NCBI RefSeq assembly: GCF_003073135.1
Contig: NZ_PGDQ01000001.1
Location: 186,001-250,000, forward strand
Direction of reading: 5' to 3'
DNA from: Euzebya rosea
Lineage (GTDB): Bacteria > Actinomycetota > Nitriliruptoria > Euzebyales > Euzebyaceae
DNA length: 64,000 nt
Part shown: one piece after another, positions 31,128 through 40,147 of the stretch
Position numbering within the stretch: the stretch's first letter is position 1
How the letters are laid out: each line of letters starts with the position of its first letter
Program-made: the position numbers and the translations under genes
The notes under the pieces: generated by a model
The model's input: only the letters and a program-made list of their open reading frames with translations
Databases searched by the model: none
Told to the model about the DNA's origin: nothing

Positions 31128-32692
31128 GTGCTGGTCCCCTCGAGCAGGACGTGTGCCCATGACCCAGCGGTCGCCGGCACGTCGTCGAGGTAGACGACGG
31201 GCACCTCGAGGGCGAGGACCTCGTAGGGGGTCGTGGTCTCCTCGAGGTTGCGGAGCGCCAGGCCGTCGACCCCGCCGATGCGCTCGGCCCAGGCGGCGAC
31301 GTCGGCGGTCTTGCGGCCGGCATCGACCACGCCGATGACCTGGTGCGCCTCGAGCTGGTCGACCATCTCGCGCGTCCAGCGCAACGACTCGGGGCTGATG
31401 CTGGTCGGGGCCTCGACGGCGACGAACGTCGGGGTGGGCCGACGTCGCCACGACAGGCGGTCGCGTTCGGCGTCGGTCAGGTCGATGATCCGTCGCTCCG
31501 TCGGGATCGCCGAGCCCTTGTAGGAGGCGGAGGCCAGGACGACGTCGTCGCTGGAGCCCGTGACCGCCTTCGCCATGGCCCGGCACAGCTTCAGCGCCTG
31601 CTGGCGCTGCCCGACGACCACGACGACCACACCGGTGGTGTCGGGCAGGGCGGGGATGCTGGGCAGGCCACGCAGGGCGGTCATCAGGGTCGATCGAGGC
31701 AGGTTGTCCCGCTCGAGCCACGACAGCAGGCGGGCGGTCCGGTCGAGGGTGTCGCTGCCGGGGTCGGCTGGCTGCACCAGGTCGCTGATCGGGGCGACGG
31801 CCGGGCTGGAGCCCGTTGCCACGACCGGCAGCTCGTCCGTGGCGTCCGCGGCGCTGGCGTGCGCATCGACGATGTGGCCGGCGTGGCCGGTGTCGACGGG
31901 CGTCGTGGGGATCGGCGCCGTGGGTGCGGGCACGGCAGCGCTCGCGGCGTCGCTGGCGGCGAACATCTCCGCGGCCGTGGTGGCCCTGGTCCGTGCCTGG
32001 GGGCCGACGGGCATCAGCGGACGGGCCATCGGGTCCATCAGCGGTGCGGTCCCCAGCCGGCGGTCGACGGCCTCGGCGATCTCCGGGCCGGCGTCGGTGG
32101 CGATGCGGTGCAGCACGTCGTTGAAGGCGCCGCCCTCGGTGGACAGCCGTGGCATCTCCTCCGGCGCGAACGGCTCGAACGCGTGTCGGGTGTCGGGCCG
32201 CCCGTCGTGATCGCCCGACATGCCGGGGTTCCGGGGGGCGTCAGCAGCCACCGCGTGTCGGATATCGGGCCGCGGGTGGGGATCGCCCGTCACGCGGGGG
32301 GAGGGGGGAGCGGCCTGGGCGGCCTCGGCGGAGGACACCGCGTCGGCCAGACCGAGCAGGTCGGTGGGGGCGGCGGGGGACACGGCAGGCGCGGACGGCG
32401 CGATGCCGGCCCGGGCGGCGGCGACGTGAGCGGCAGCCCGGTCGAACGCGGCCTCGTCGATCCCGGGCGGCAAGCCGGTGGCGCCCGTCGCCGCACGCGG
32501 GCGGGCGAGGACCTCGAAGCGCTCCTTGGCGAAGAAGCCACCGATGCCGCCGGAGCGGATCTTGTTGGCCTCCACGATCTCGGCGTCGGCGCCGAGGTCG
32601 GCGCGGACACGACCGAGGATCTCCTCGACGGAGTCCCCCTCGAATCGCTGCGTGTCAGTGCGGTTCTCTTCAGACCGTTGCTGGGTTGCCAA
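31124..32692 (-). CDS. FlhF-like protein with degenerate nucleotide-binding motifs
   Basis: A 522-residue protein in the flhF position after flhA. The N-terminus matches the FlhF B domain (RFEGDSVEEILGRVRADLGA, then GGIGGFFAKERFEV). A long Ala/Pro-rich linker (~residues 75-300) follows, then a C-terminal ~200-residue SRP-GTPase-like region. The expected P-loop GxTGxGKTT reads VVVVVGQRQQALKLC, and the switch DTAGR motif is not recognisable (EAPTSISPESL). FlhF normally is a GTPase that sets flagellar number and polar placement; this version probably cannot bind GTP canonically. It starts at TTG 32692 (overlapping flhA by 23 bases); a later start is possible. Confidence 0.72.
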   Translation of the reverse strand: MATQQRSEENRTDTQRFEGDSVEEILGRVRADLGADAEIVEANKIRSGGIGGFFAKERFEVLARPRAATGATGLPPGIDEAAFDRAAAHVAAARAGIAPSAPAVSPAAPTDLLGLADAVSSAEAAQAAPPSPRVTGDPHPRPDIRHAVAADAPRNPGMSGDHDGRPDTRHAFEPFAPEEMPRLSTEGGAFNDVLHRIATDAGPEIAEAVDRRLGTAPLMDPMARPLMPVGPQARTRATTAAEMFAASDAASAAVPAPTAPIPTTPVDTGHAGHIVDAHASAADATDELPVVATGSSPAVAPISDLVQPADPGSDTLDRTARLLSWLERDNLPRSTLMTALRGLPSIPALPDTTGVVVVVVGQRQQALKLCRAMAKAVTGSSDDVVLASASYKGSAIPTERRIIDLTDAERDRLSWRRRPTPTFVAVEAPTSISPESLRWTREMVDQLEAHQVIGVVDAGRKTADVAAWAERIGGVDGLALRNLEETTTPYEVLALEVPVVYLDDVPATAGSWAHVLLEGTST

Positions 32693-34808
32693 CGTTCACC
32701 ACCCCTACGGTTTCGACCACGAGCTGTGGTCCGATCTCGGCATAGGACAGGACTGGAAGACGGGGGATCACCTGGGCGACCAGGCGGCGCAGCCCGGGGC
32801 GGGCCTGCGGGGAGCAGACGACGACGGCGCTGTCGCCACGCTGCTCGGCCTGCTCGGCCATGCGGGCGATCTCCATCGCGAGCTGCTCCGACACGGCGGG
32901 ATCGAGCGCCAGGAAGGTGCCGGCGCTCCCGGGACGGATGGCCTCGAGGATGCGGTGCTCGGTCATCGGGTCGAGCACGATCACCGGCAGCCGGCTGTCC
33001 AGGGCGAGGGCGCCGGAGATGGCCGGGCCGAGCATCGCCCGGACCGACTCCACCAGGGGTTCGGTCTCCTTGGTGGCCTGCCCCTTCTCGCTGAGCACCT
33101 CGAAGATCCGGACCAGGTCGGTGATCGGCACCTGCTCCTCCAGCAGCTCGGCCAGGACGGTCTGCACGTCGCCGAGGGTCAGCTGGCTTGCGTCCAGCTC
33201 CTCACCGACGGTGGGTGCCTGGGCCTTGACCAGCTCCGACAGCGTCTTGGTGTCCGAGCGGCTGAGCAGGCGTGAGGCGTTGGTGCGCACGACCTCTGCG
33301 AGGTGGGTCGTGATGACCGACGAACGGTCGACGACGGTGGCGCCGAGCACCTCGGCCTGCTGGCGGTACTCCATCGGCACCCAGCGGGCGGGCAGCCCGA
33401 AGACCGGTTCGGTGGTCGCCTGGCCCGGCAGGGCGGCGATGCCGTTGGCGGGCTGGACGGCCCCACCGGCGCCGAGCGCCGGCTGGTCGTCGCCGATGAC
33501 GAGGACATGGCCGACGGGCGCCTGCCCGCGGCCGAGCTCCACGCCGTGCAGGCGGATGGAGTACGTCGACGGGGGCAGCTCGATGTTGTCGCGGGTCCGG
33601 ACCAGCGGGATGATGATCCCCAGGTCCTGGGCGACCTTGCGACGCAGCGCCTTGACCCGGTCCAGCAGGTCGCCACCGCGGTTGGCGTCGACGAGGTCCA
33701 TCAGGTCGTAGGCGATCTCCAGCTGCAGGCTCTCGACCTGCACCTCCTGCAGGATCGCCTCGGGGGAGTCGGGGTTGGGCATGTGCTCCCGCGCCTCGGC
33801 CTCCTTGCGTTCGCGCTCGGCCTCCTCGGCCCGGCGAACGGCTTCCTCGGGGTCGGGCAGGCGGGAGGCGGCGAACAGCAGCGCCCCACCGACGGCCAGG
33901 AACGGCACCATCGGCAGGCCGGGCAGCAGCGACATCAACGCCACCGCCGCGCCACCGAGGCGCATGGAGTTGCGCTGGCGGCTGAACTGCACGACGACGT
34001 CGGAGCCCATGTCCCCGGCGGTCGCCGCGCGGGTCACGATGATGCCCGAGGCGATGGAGATCAGGAGGGCGGGGAGCTGGCTGACCAGCCCGTCGCCGAC
34101 GGTCAGCAGCGAGAAGGTGCTGACGGCCTCGGCGACGTCCATGCCCTGCTGCAGGACGCCGATGACCAGGCCCCCCAGCAGGTTGATGACGGTGATGATG
34201 ACCGAGGCCATCGCGTCGCCCTTGACGAACTTCGACGCACCGTCCATCGCGCCGTAGAAGTCCGCCTCGGCCGCGACGTCCTCGCGGCGCTTGCGGGCCC
34301 CGGCCTCGTCGATGAGCCCGGCGTTGAGGTCGGCGTCGATCGCCATCTGCTTGCCGGGCATGGCGTCGAGGGTGAACCGTGCTCCGACCTCGGCCACGCG
34401 TCCCGCGCCGTTGGTGATGACCAGGAACTGCACGATGACGAGGATCAGGAAGACGATCAGGCCGACGACGAGCGACCCGCCGATGACGAAGCTGCCGAAC
34501 GCCTCGATCACCTTGCCGGCGTAGCCGTTCAGCATGATCAGCCGCGTCGTGGAGATGTTCAGCGCCAGGCGGAACAACGTCAGGATCAGCAGGAGGGAGG
34601 GGAAGACGGCGAAGTCCAGCGGACGGCTGACCTGCATGGATGCGAGGATCACGAGGACGGCGCCGGCGATGTTGATGGCCAGCAGCAGGTCCAGCAGCGC
34701 GGTCGGCAACGGCACGACCATCATGACCACGATCATGATGACCGCGGCCGGCACGACGATCGGAGCCCAGGCGCGCTTGCCCAACGTGTTGTCCTCGCGA
34801 AAGGTCAA
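32670..34808 (-). CDS. flhA: Flagellar export gate protein FlhA
   Basis: A 712-residue FlhA. The N-terminal membrane part has the family's helices and the FHIPEP-type signature region (LNISTTRLIMLNGYAGKVIE, GFVITNGAGRVAEV-like, FTLDAMPGKQMAIDADLNAG). DFYGAMDGASKFVKGDAMAS is near-universal in FlhA. A complete cytoplasmic domain follows (residues ~330-712). FlhA forms the nonameric ring that selects substrates and uses proton motive force for flagellar export. TTG 34808 is the apparent start. It is the first gene of the minus-strand flhA/flhF-like/PilZ/118-aa/csrA group and is divergent from the giant coiled-coil gene. In most genomes flhB directly precedes it; here flhB is 26 kb away. Confidence 0.97.
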   Translation of the reverse strand: MTFREDNTLGKRAWAPIVVPAAVIMIVVMMVVPLPTALLDLLLAINIAGAVLVILASMQVSRPLDFAVFPSLLLILTLFRLALNISTTRLIMLNGYAGKVIEAFGSFVIGGSLVVGLIVFLILVIVQFLVITNGAGRVAEVGARFTLDAMPGKQMAIDADLNAGLIDEAGARKRREDVAAEADFYGAMDGASKFVKGDAMASVIITVINLLGGLVIGVLQQGMDVAEAVSTFSLLTVGDGLVSQLPALLISIASGIIVTRAATAGDMGSDVVVQFSRQRNSMRLGGAAVALMSLLPGLPMVPFLAVGGALLFAASRLPDPEEAVRRAEEAERERKEAEAREHMPNPDSPEAILQEVQVESLQLEIAYDLMDLVDANRGGDLLDRVKALRRKVAQDLGIIIPLVRTRDNIELPPSTYSIRLHGVELGRGQAPVGHVLVIGDDQPALGAGGAVQPANGIAALPGQATTEPVFGLPARWVPMEYRQQAEVLGATVVDRSSVITTHLAEVVRTNASRLLSRSDTKTLSELVKAQAPTVGEELDASQLTLGDVQTVLAELLEEQVPITDLVRIFEVLSEKGQATKETEPLVESVRAMLGPAISGALALDSRLPVIVLDPMTEHRILEAIRPGSAGTFLALDPAVSEQLAMEIARMAEQAEQRGDSAVVVCSPQARPGLRRLVAQVIPRLPVLSYAEIGPQLVVETVGVVNVGNPATV

Positions 34809-35083
34809 CCGTCCATGGTGGTGGATGTCTTCACGGCCGCCGATCCCTGGTGGCCGTCAACCTCCGATCGGCGGGTCCGACGTCGCCTTGAGTCATCCAC
34901 GGATGTCGTTGTGTGATCGGCGCTCCCGGTCGTCGGACGGGACCACCCGGTCCGTTGGGGAGGGGAGGCAGGTCGACGCCGCGTTCTCGCGATGCGAGCA
35001 TGGCGGCTCCGCTGACCCCGGTGGAGACGCGGGAGCACGCCGCCGTGGGCACGCCCCGAAGGTCCAAGCCCCGAAGGACAACA

Positions 35084-38000
35084 ATGGCACCCGAGCAGCC
35101 CAGCGAGGACGTCGACCTCGCCGAAGCCATCAGCCAGAACCGTCAGGCCACGAAGATCCTCATCGAGATCTCCGAGCAGCTGCTGGACGAGCTGGAGGCG
35201 ATCGGCGAACGCGTCAACCGCGCCGCGCAGTCCAGCGTGTCGGCGCTGGAGGGCGCGCCCGACCGCACCGCGGAGCGGATCCGGGTCGACCTGGAGTCCT
35301 CCCAGCAGGCCTACGCCGAAGCGCTGGACCGCAGCTCGGCGGCGACGACGGCAGAGGTCCGCCAGCTGCTCGGGGCCCAGGTCGAGCGCCTGCAGGACAT
35401 GGTGGCGGAGGCCGCCCGGGGTGTCGACGCGGCTGCCGCCGCGCTGAGCAGCCGGTTGGACAGCATCACCAGCGACGACCTGGGACGCCTGCGTGCCCTG
35501 GTCGAGGGCACGGGCGAGCGCATCACCACCGCAGGGGAGGGGTTCGTCGAGCAGCTTCGGTCCTCCGCGGCCGAGCACCGGGAGGCGGTGGTGGCCTCCA
35601 CCGCCGAGGCCAACCGGGCCGTCGGGCAGGCGGCCGAGCGTGCCGCCACGGTCATGGCCGACGCCGGCGAGCAGACCAGCCGCGGTGCGTGGGCGGCTGC
35701 CGAGGCCGTGCAGGACGTCACCGACCGCATGGCGGCTGCCGTCACGTCGTTGGAGGACGCCGCAACCCGTGCGGAGTCCCACACCAACGGCGCCGTGGAC
35801 GCTGCCGGTGACCTGACCGAGCGTGCCCGGACGGCGATGGCCGAGGCGACCGATCGTGTGGCGGCGCGGATCGCGGCAGCCACCGAGGACTCCCGTGCAG
35901 GCGTCGCTGCGGCGGCGTCCCAGGCAAGCTCGACCATCGCGGAATCCGTCCGCGAGGCGCGGCAGGGTTTCACGGAGGCGGCGGAGGCAAGCGGCCGAAC
36001 CGTGGCCGACCGGGCCGTCGAGGCGGTCTCCGGTGCCGGTGACCGCCTGGCCACCGATGTGGCGGGCGTGATCGACGGGCTGGCCGAGCGGGCGGACGCC
36101 GTCGGCGGCCGCATCGACGGTGTCGGCGCACAGGTGCTGGAGGTGCGCAGCGGGATCGACCGCATCGGCGACCGGCTGGATGGTGTCGCCGAGCGTGTCG
36201 GCGGGGTCGGTGGCCATGTCGAGGTGGTCGTCGACCGGCTCGACGGTGTCGGCGAGCAGGTGGGTGCCGTCGGGGCGCGAGTCGACGGGGTCGTCGACCG
36301 GCTGGATGGCGTCGGCGAGCGGGTCGACGAGGTCAGGGCGCAGGTGGAGGGCTTGCGGCCCGACATCGATGGCGTCGCTGGCAGGCTGGAGGTCGTCACC
36401 GAACGCGTGGGCGGGCTGGCCGGGCACCTGGAGTCCGTCGACGTTCGTGTGGTCTCGGCCACCGACACCCTGACGGCCGCCATGGGCCGCACCGTCAGCA
36501 GCCTCGACACCCGCACCTCCGAGGCGGTCGAGCAGATCACCGACGTCGTGGACGGCGTCGTCGACCGGGTGGCGGCGGCGCAGGCCGAGTCGTTGACCCT
36601 CTTCGGCCAGGTCGCCGACGAACGGCTGGTCGAGCGGATCCAGCGGATGGAGCACGGCCTGGCGACGGTCGTCGACGACACCGCCGCGAGGCTTCGCGAA
36701 CGGCTCGAGTCCTCCTGGACCGTCCAGGAGGAACGACTCCTCGCCACCGGGCAGGCGTCCACCGAGCAGGCCCTCGCCTCGGTCGAGGACGCCACAGCCC
36801 GTACCGCACGTGCCGTCGACGGAGCCGCCGAACGCACGGCCGCCGCAGCTGACGAGGCCGCGACACGGGTTGCCGACCGGGTCGGCCAGCACGTCGACGC
36901 CGCCGCAGAGCGCATCGACGAGCAGCTCGAGGCGGCGGTCGTCCGGGTCGACGACCTGGTGGACAGCGCGGTGGACCGGGTCCACGCGGGCAGCGAGCGC
37001 GCAGCCGACCGCGTGGCGGTCGGGACCGAGTCGGCCGTCGAGCGGATCGTGGCGGGCGGCGACACCGCCGCCGAGCGCATGACCGAGGTGGCCGACCGGG
37101 TCGGTGACCAGCTGCTCGCGGCAACGTCGAGCGCCGCGGAGCGCGTGGCGCAGGCCGGTGCCGCGGCCACGGAGGGCATCCAGGCCGCCGGCGGCGAGGC
37201 CGTCGCCAGCATCGACCGCAGCGTCGGCGGTGTCCGGGACGAGCTGTCGGCGTCGGTGGAGGAGACCCGGGTGCGCCTGGTCGGTGTCGTCGACGCCGTC
37301 CGCCTGGGGCTGGAGGAGACCAGGGCAGGTGTTCGTGACGCAGCGGCAGACGCTGCCGCCGCCATCGAAGGGGCCTCGACCGCGGCCGGCGAGACGATCG
37401 CCGACCGCGTGGCGGCCACCGAGCAGCACCTCACCGGGACCGTCGCGTCGGTCCGGGATCGCCTGGCCGATGCGGTGGCGGCAGCCGCCGACCGGGTGAC
37501 CCGATCCACCGACGACGCCACGGCGTCGCTGGAGCTGGCGGTCACCGACGCGGCCCAGCGGAGCACCGATGCCGCCGACACGCTGCAGTCACGGGTCGGC
37601 GATGCCGAGGCCGTGATCGCCACCAACCTGGCCGACGCCGGCCGGACGATCACGGAGGGGGTCGAGCGGTCCAGCAGCGAGCTGGCCTCGCGCGTCCGGG
37701 ACCTGACCGACCAGCTCGGGGACCGCGTCGACGCCAGCGCGACCCAGCTCCTCCAGCAGTCCGAGGCCGCCGCCGCGACGGTGACCACACGCACCGACGC
37801 TGCCGCCGACGCCATCGACGAGGTCGTGGACCGGGCGCGAACCGCGGTGGTCGAGGCGACCGGGGCCACCACCCGGTCCGTCGAGGAGGTGGCCGCGCGG
37901 CTCAGCACCGCCACCGACCAGGCGTCGGGGCGTATCGAGCACGCGGCGGAGGCCGCCTCGACCCGGATCGCCCAGGACGAGCAGCGGCACCTCGACTCCC

Positions 38001-40147
38001 TCCACACGACGCTGGAAGCCGCCGCGCTGACCGTGGGGGACCGGACCGATCGCGCCGCCCAGGCCGCGACGTCCGCCATCGAAGCCGCCGCCGCGGACGC
38101 CGCCGCCTCGGTCATCGAGCGCACCCGCGGCCTGACCGACCAGATCGCCGCGGCCGTGGCCCGCGAGTCCGAACGCCTGGCCACGGCCGTCGCCTCGGCC
38201 GACACCGCCCTCGACGGGCGCTTCGTCGACCTCGACGAGGGGACCCGTGCCGCTGCCGAGCGGATCGAGCGCAGCAGCCACGAGGCCGGCACCCGCATCG
38301 TCGACCGCGTCACGGTGGCCGAGGCCAGCGTCGTGGACGCCGGCAGCCGCGCAGCCGACCGGATCGAGGAGGCGCTGGAGCGCACCTCGGGGCGGGTCGA
38401 GGGCGTGCACGCCCGCACCGAGGCGGCGCTCGACCGCACCAGGGCAGGACTCGACGACGTGGTCGAGGCACAAGCCTCCCGGCTGCGGTCGATGCTCGAC
38501 GACCTGGCCGTCACCCACACCGAACGCATCGAGGGGGCCGCAACCCACGTCGAGGAGCAGCTCCACGCCACCGCCGAGGGACAGGTGACCCGCCTCGCCG
38601 ACGCGGCCGGTCGCGCCGCATCCTTGGTGCTGGACGGCGCCCGGCAGGCCACCGACGACCTGCGGACGGAGATGGGCCGCGCCGGCGGTGAGGTTGCTGG
38701 CGCAGGCCAGGAGGCGAGCGCCGAGGTACGTCGGGTCGCCACCGAGCTGACGAGCGCCATGGCCGACCACGCCGAACGACACCGGACCCAGCTCGACGAC
38801 GTCGCCGGTCGCCTCGACGGGCAGGTCACGACCCTGACCGAGGCCAGCACGCTGGCCGGCGATCGGGTGGCCCGGTCCATGGACGACCTGCGCACGGCCA
38901 CCGGCCGGATCGAGGCGGCCACCGCCGCGGTCGACGGTGCGGTCAGCGTCGCCACCCAACGCATCGAGCAGGCGGGTGCCAACGCCGTCCGCGCGGCGGC
39001 CGAGGACATCCGCGAGGCCGGGTCGACCGCCGCCACGCAGCTCGCCGACGTCGGCGATCGGCTGGACTCGGCGGTCACCCGGGCCGCTGATCGGTTGCAG
39101 GCGGCCGCCGGGTCGCAGGCGGAGCAGCAGATGGCCCTGGCCGAACAGCTCCGCGTCGAGGTCCAGGACACCGTCGGGGCACAGGTGCGCCAGCTCGCCG
39201 ACGCCGGCGGACGGCTCGACGGCGCCGTCGGTGACGCCGAGGCCCGCCTGCTCGCCGCGGCGACCGCCCAGGCCGACACCCAGCTCGCGGCGGCCGAACG
39301 GCTGAGGACCGAGGTCGAGCAGACCGTCGCCACCACCCTCGAACGGCTCGTGGAGTCGGGCGAGTCGGCGAGCAGCCGGATGCAGGAGCGGGTCAGCGAT
39401 GCCGCGGCGTCGGTGTCGGTCGCCGTCGACGGACTCCCCCCGCGGATCGAGGCCCTCGTCGACCGGCTTGCCTCTGCGACCGCACGGGCGGGCGACGTCA
39501 TCACCGAACGCGCCGACCAGCACCGCGACGAGGTCCTGTCCTCCACCGCGGGGCTGCAGCGCGAGATGGACCAGCGCCTCGGCGAGACCGAACGCCGGCT
39601 GGCCGAGGCGGCGGAGGCCCAGCACCTGCGGCTGGCCGACGGCGTCGACCTGACGCTGACGCGGGTCGAGGCGGTTGCCGGCGAGACCAACACCCGCCTG
39701 CGGAGCGACATGGAACGGGTCGAGCGGTTGATCGAGGAGTCACTGCGCCGGGCCGACCGGATCGGGACGACGGGCGCCGACGCGGCGACTCGCCTGGAGG
39801 TGCTGACCGAACGGCTGGAAACCACGGTGGCCCGGGCCATCCAGGCCGGCACCGCCGCCAGCGACCGGTCGGTGGAAGGCATCGGCAACGCGGTGGAGGG
39901 CATCGGCGCCGCTGTCGACGCGGCCACCCAGGTCGTGGCCAGCCGGACCGACCGCAGCACCGAACAGCTGGTGACCACGGTGACGTGGGCCACCCGTGAG
40001 CTCGAACGCGTCGTGGCCGAGGGACGGGCGGCGCTGGCCACCGACCTCGACAGCGCCCGGGACGAGATCGGCCGCGCGGTCGCGGTCCTGGAGCAGGCTG
40101 CCGTTCGCGGCGGCTACCGTCCGCCCTCGGCGCCGCCGCCCCGGTGA
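35084..40147 (+). CDS. Giant repetitive coiled-coil protein (1687 aa)
   Basis: ATG 35084 follows AAGGA by seven bases. The product is 1,687 residues, almost entirely Ala/Glu/Asp/Arg/Val/Thr, without signal peptide, membrane helix or recognisable catalytic domain. It is built of degenerate heptad-like units such as ERVAQAGAAATEGIQAAG and VGARVDGVVDRLDGVGERVD, the latter a run of 14-residue RxDGVG repeats around residues 340-440. It resembles apolipoprotein-A/methyl-accepting-type amphipathic helices and would form a very long rod. The short tail is Pro-rich (YRPPSAPPPR). Its stop overlaps the next gene's GTG start (GTGA), coupling it to a pseudokinase/NHL membrane protein. A cytoskeletal, polar-scaffold or secretion-associated role is conceivable but unproven. 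Confidence 0.85.
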   Translation: MAPEQPSEDVDLAEAISQNRQATKILIEISEQLLDELEAIGERVNRAAQSSVSALEGAPDRTAERIRVDLESSQQAYAEALDRSSAATTAEVRQLLGAQVERLQDMVAEAARGVDAAAAALSSRLDSITSDDLGRLRALVEGTGERITTAGEGFVEQLRSSAAEHREAVVASTAEANRAVGQAAERAATVMADAGEQTSRGAWAAAEAVQDVTDRMAAAVTSLEDAATRAESHTNGAVDAAGDLTERARTAMAEATDRVAARIAAATEDSRAGVAAAASQASSTIAESVREARQGFTEAAEASGRTVADRAVEAVSGAGDRLATDVAGVIDGLAERADAVGGRIDGVGAQVLEVRSGIDRIGDRLDGVAERVGGVGGHVEVVVDRLDGVGEQVGAVGARVDGVVDRLDGVGERVDEVRAQVEGLRPDIDGVAGRLEVVTERVGGLAGHLESVDVRVVSATDTLTAAMGRTVSSLDTRTSEAVEQITDVVDGVVDRVAAAQAESLTLFGQVADERLVERIQRMEHGLATVVDDTAARLRERLESSWTVQEERLLATGQASTEQALASVEDATARTARAVDGAAERTAAAADEAATRVADRVGQHVDAAAERIDEQLEAAVVRVDDLVDSAVDRVHAGSERAADRVAVGTESAVERIVAGGDTAAERMTEVADRVGDQLLAATSSAAERVAQAGAAATEGIQAAGGEAVASIDRSVGGVRDELSASVEETRVRLVGVVDAVRLGLEETRAGVRDAAADAAAAIEGASTAAGETIADRVAATEQHLTGTVASVRDRLADAVAAAADRVTRSTDDATASLELAVTDAAQRSTDAADTLQSRVGDAEAVIATNLADAGRTITEGVERSSSELASRVRDLTDQLGDRVDASATQLLQQSEAAAATVTTRTDAAADAIDEVVDRARTAVVEATGATTRSVEEVAARLSTATDQASGRIEHAAEAASTRIAQDEQRHLDSLHTTLEAAALTVGDRTDRAAQAATSAIEAAAADAAASVIERTRGLTDQIAAAVARESERLATAVASADTALDGRFVDLDEGTRAAAERIERSSHEAGTRIVDRVTVAEASVVDAGSRAADRIEEALERTSGRVEGVHARTEAALDRTRAGLDDVVEAQASRLRSMLDDLAVTHTERIEGAATHVEEQLHATAEGQVTRLADAAGRAASLVLDGARQATDDLRTEMGRAGGEVAGAGQEASAEVRRVATELTSAMADHAERHRTQLDDVAGRLDGQVTTLTEASTLAGDRVARSMDDLRTATGRIEAATAAVDGAVSVATQRIEQAGANAVRAAAEDIREAGSTAATQLADVGDRLDSAVTRAADRLQAAAGSQAEQQMALAEQLRVEVQDTVGAQVRQLADAGGRLDGAVGDAEARLLAAATAQADTQLAAAERLRTEVEQTVATTLERLVESGESASSRMQERVSDAAASVSVAVDGLPPRIEALVDRLASATARAGDVITERADQHRDEVLSSTAGLQREMDQRLGETERRLAEAAEAQHLRLADGVDLTLTRVEAVAGETNTRLRSDMERVERLIEESLRRADRIGTTGADAATRLEVLTERLETTVARAIQAGTAASDRSVEGIGNAVEGIGAAVDAATQVVASRTDRSTEQLVTTVTWATRELERVVAEGRAALATDLDSARDEIGRAVAVLEQAAVRGGYRPPSAPPPR

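Noticed and set aside
35311-40041. A 1,576-residue open frame on the minus strand opposite the coiled-coil gene
   Set aside because: Low-complexity Ser/Arg/Ala/Thr composition, no ribosome binding site or domain; it is the stop-free shadow of a repetitive, very GC-rich gene on the plus strand.
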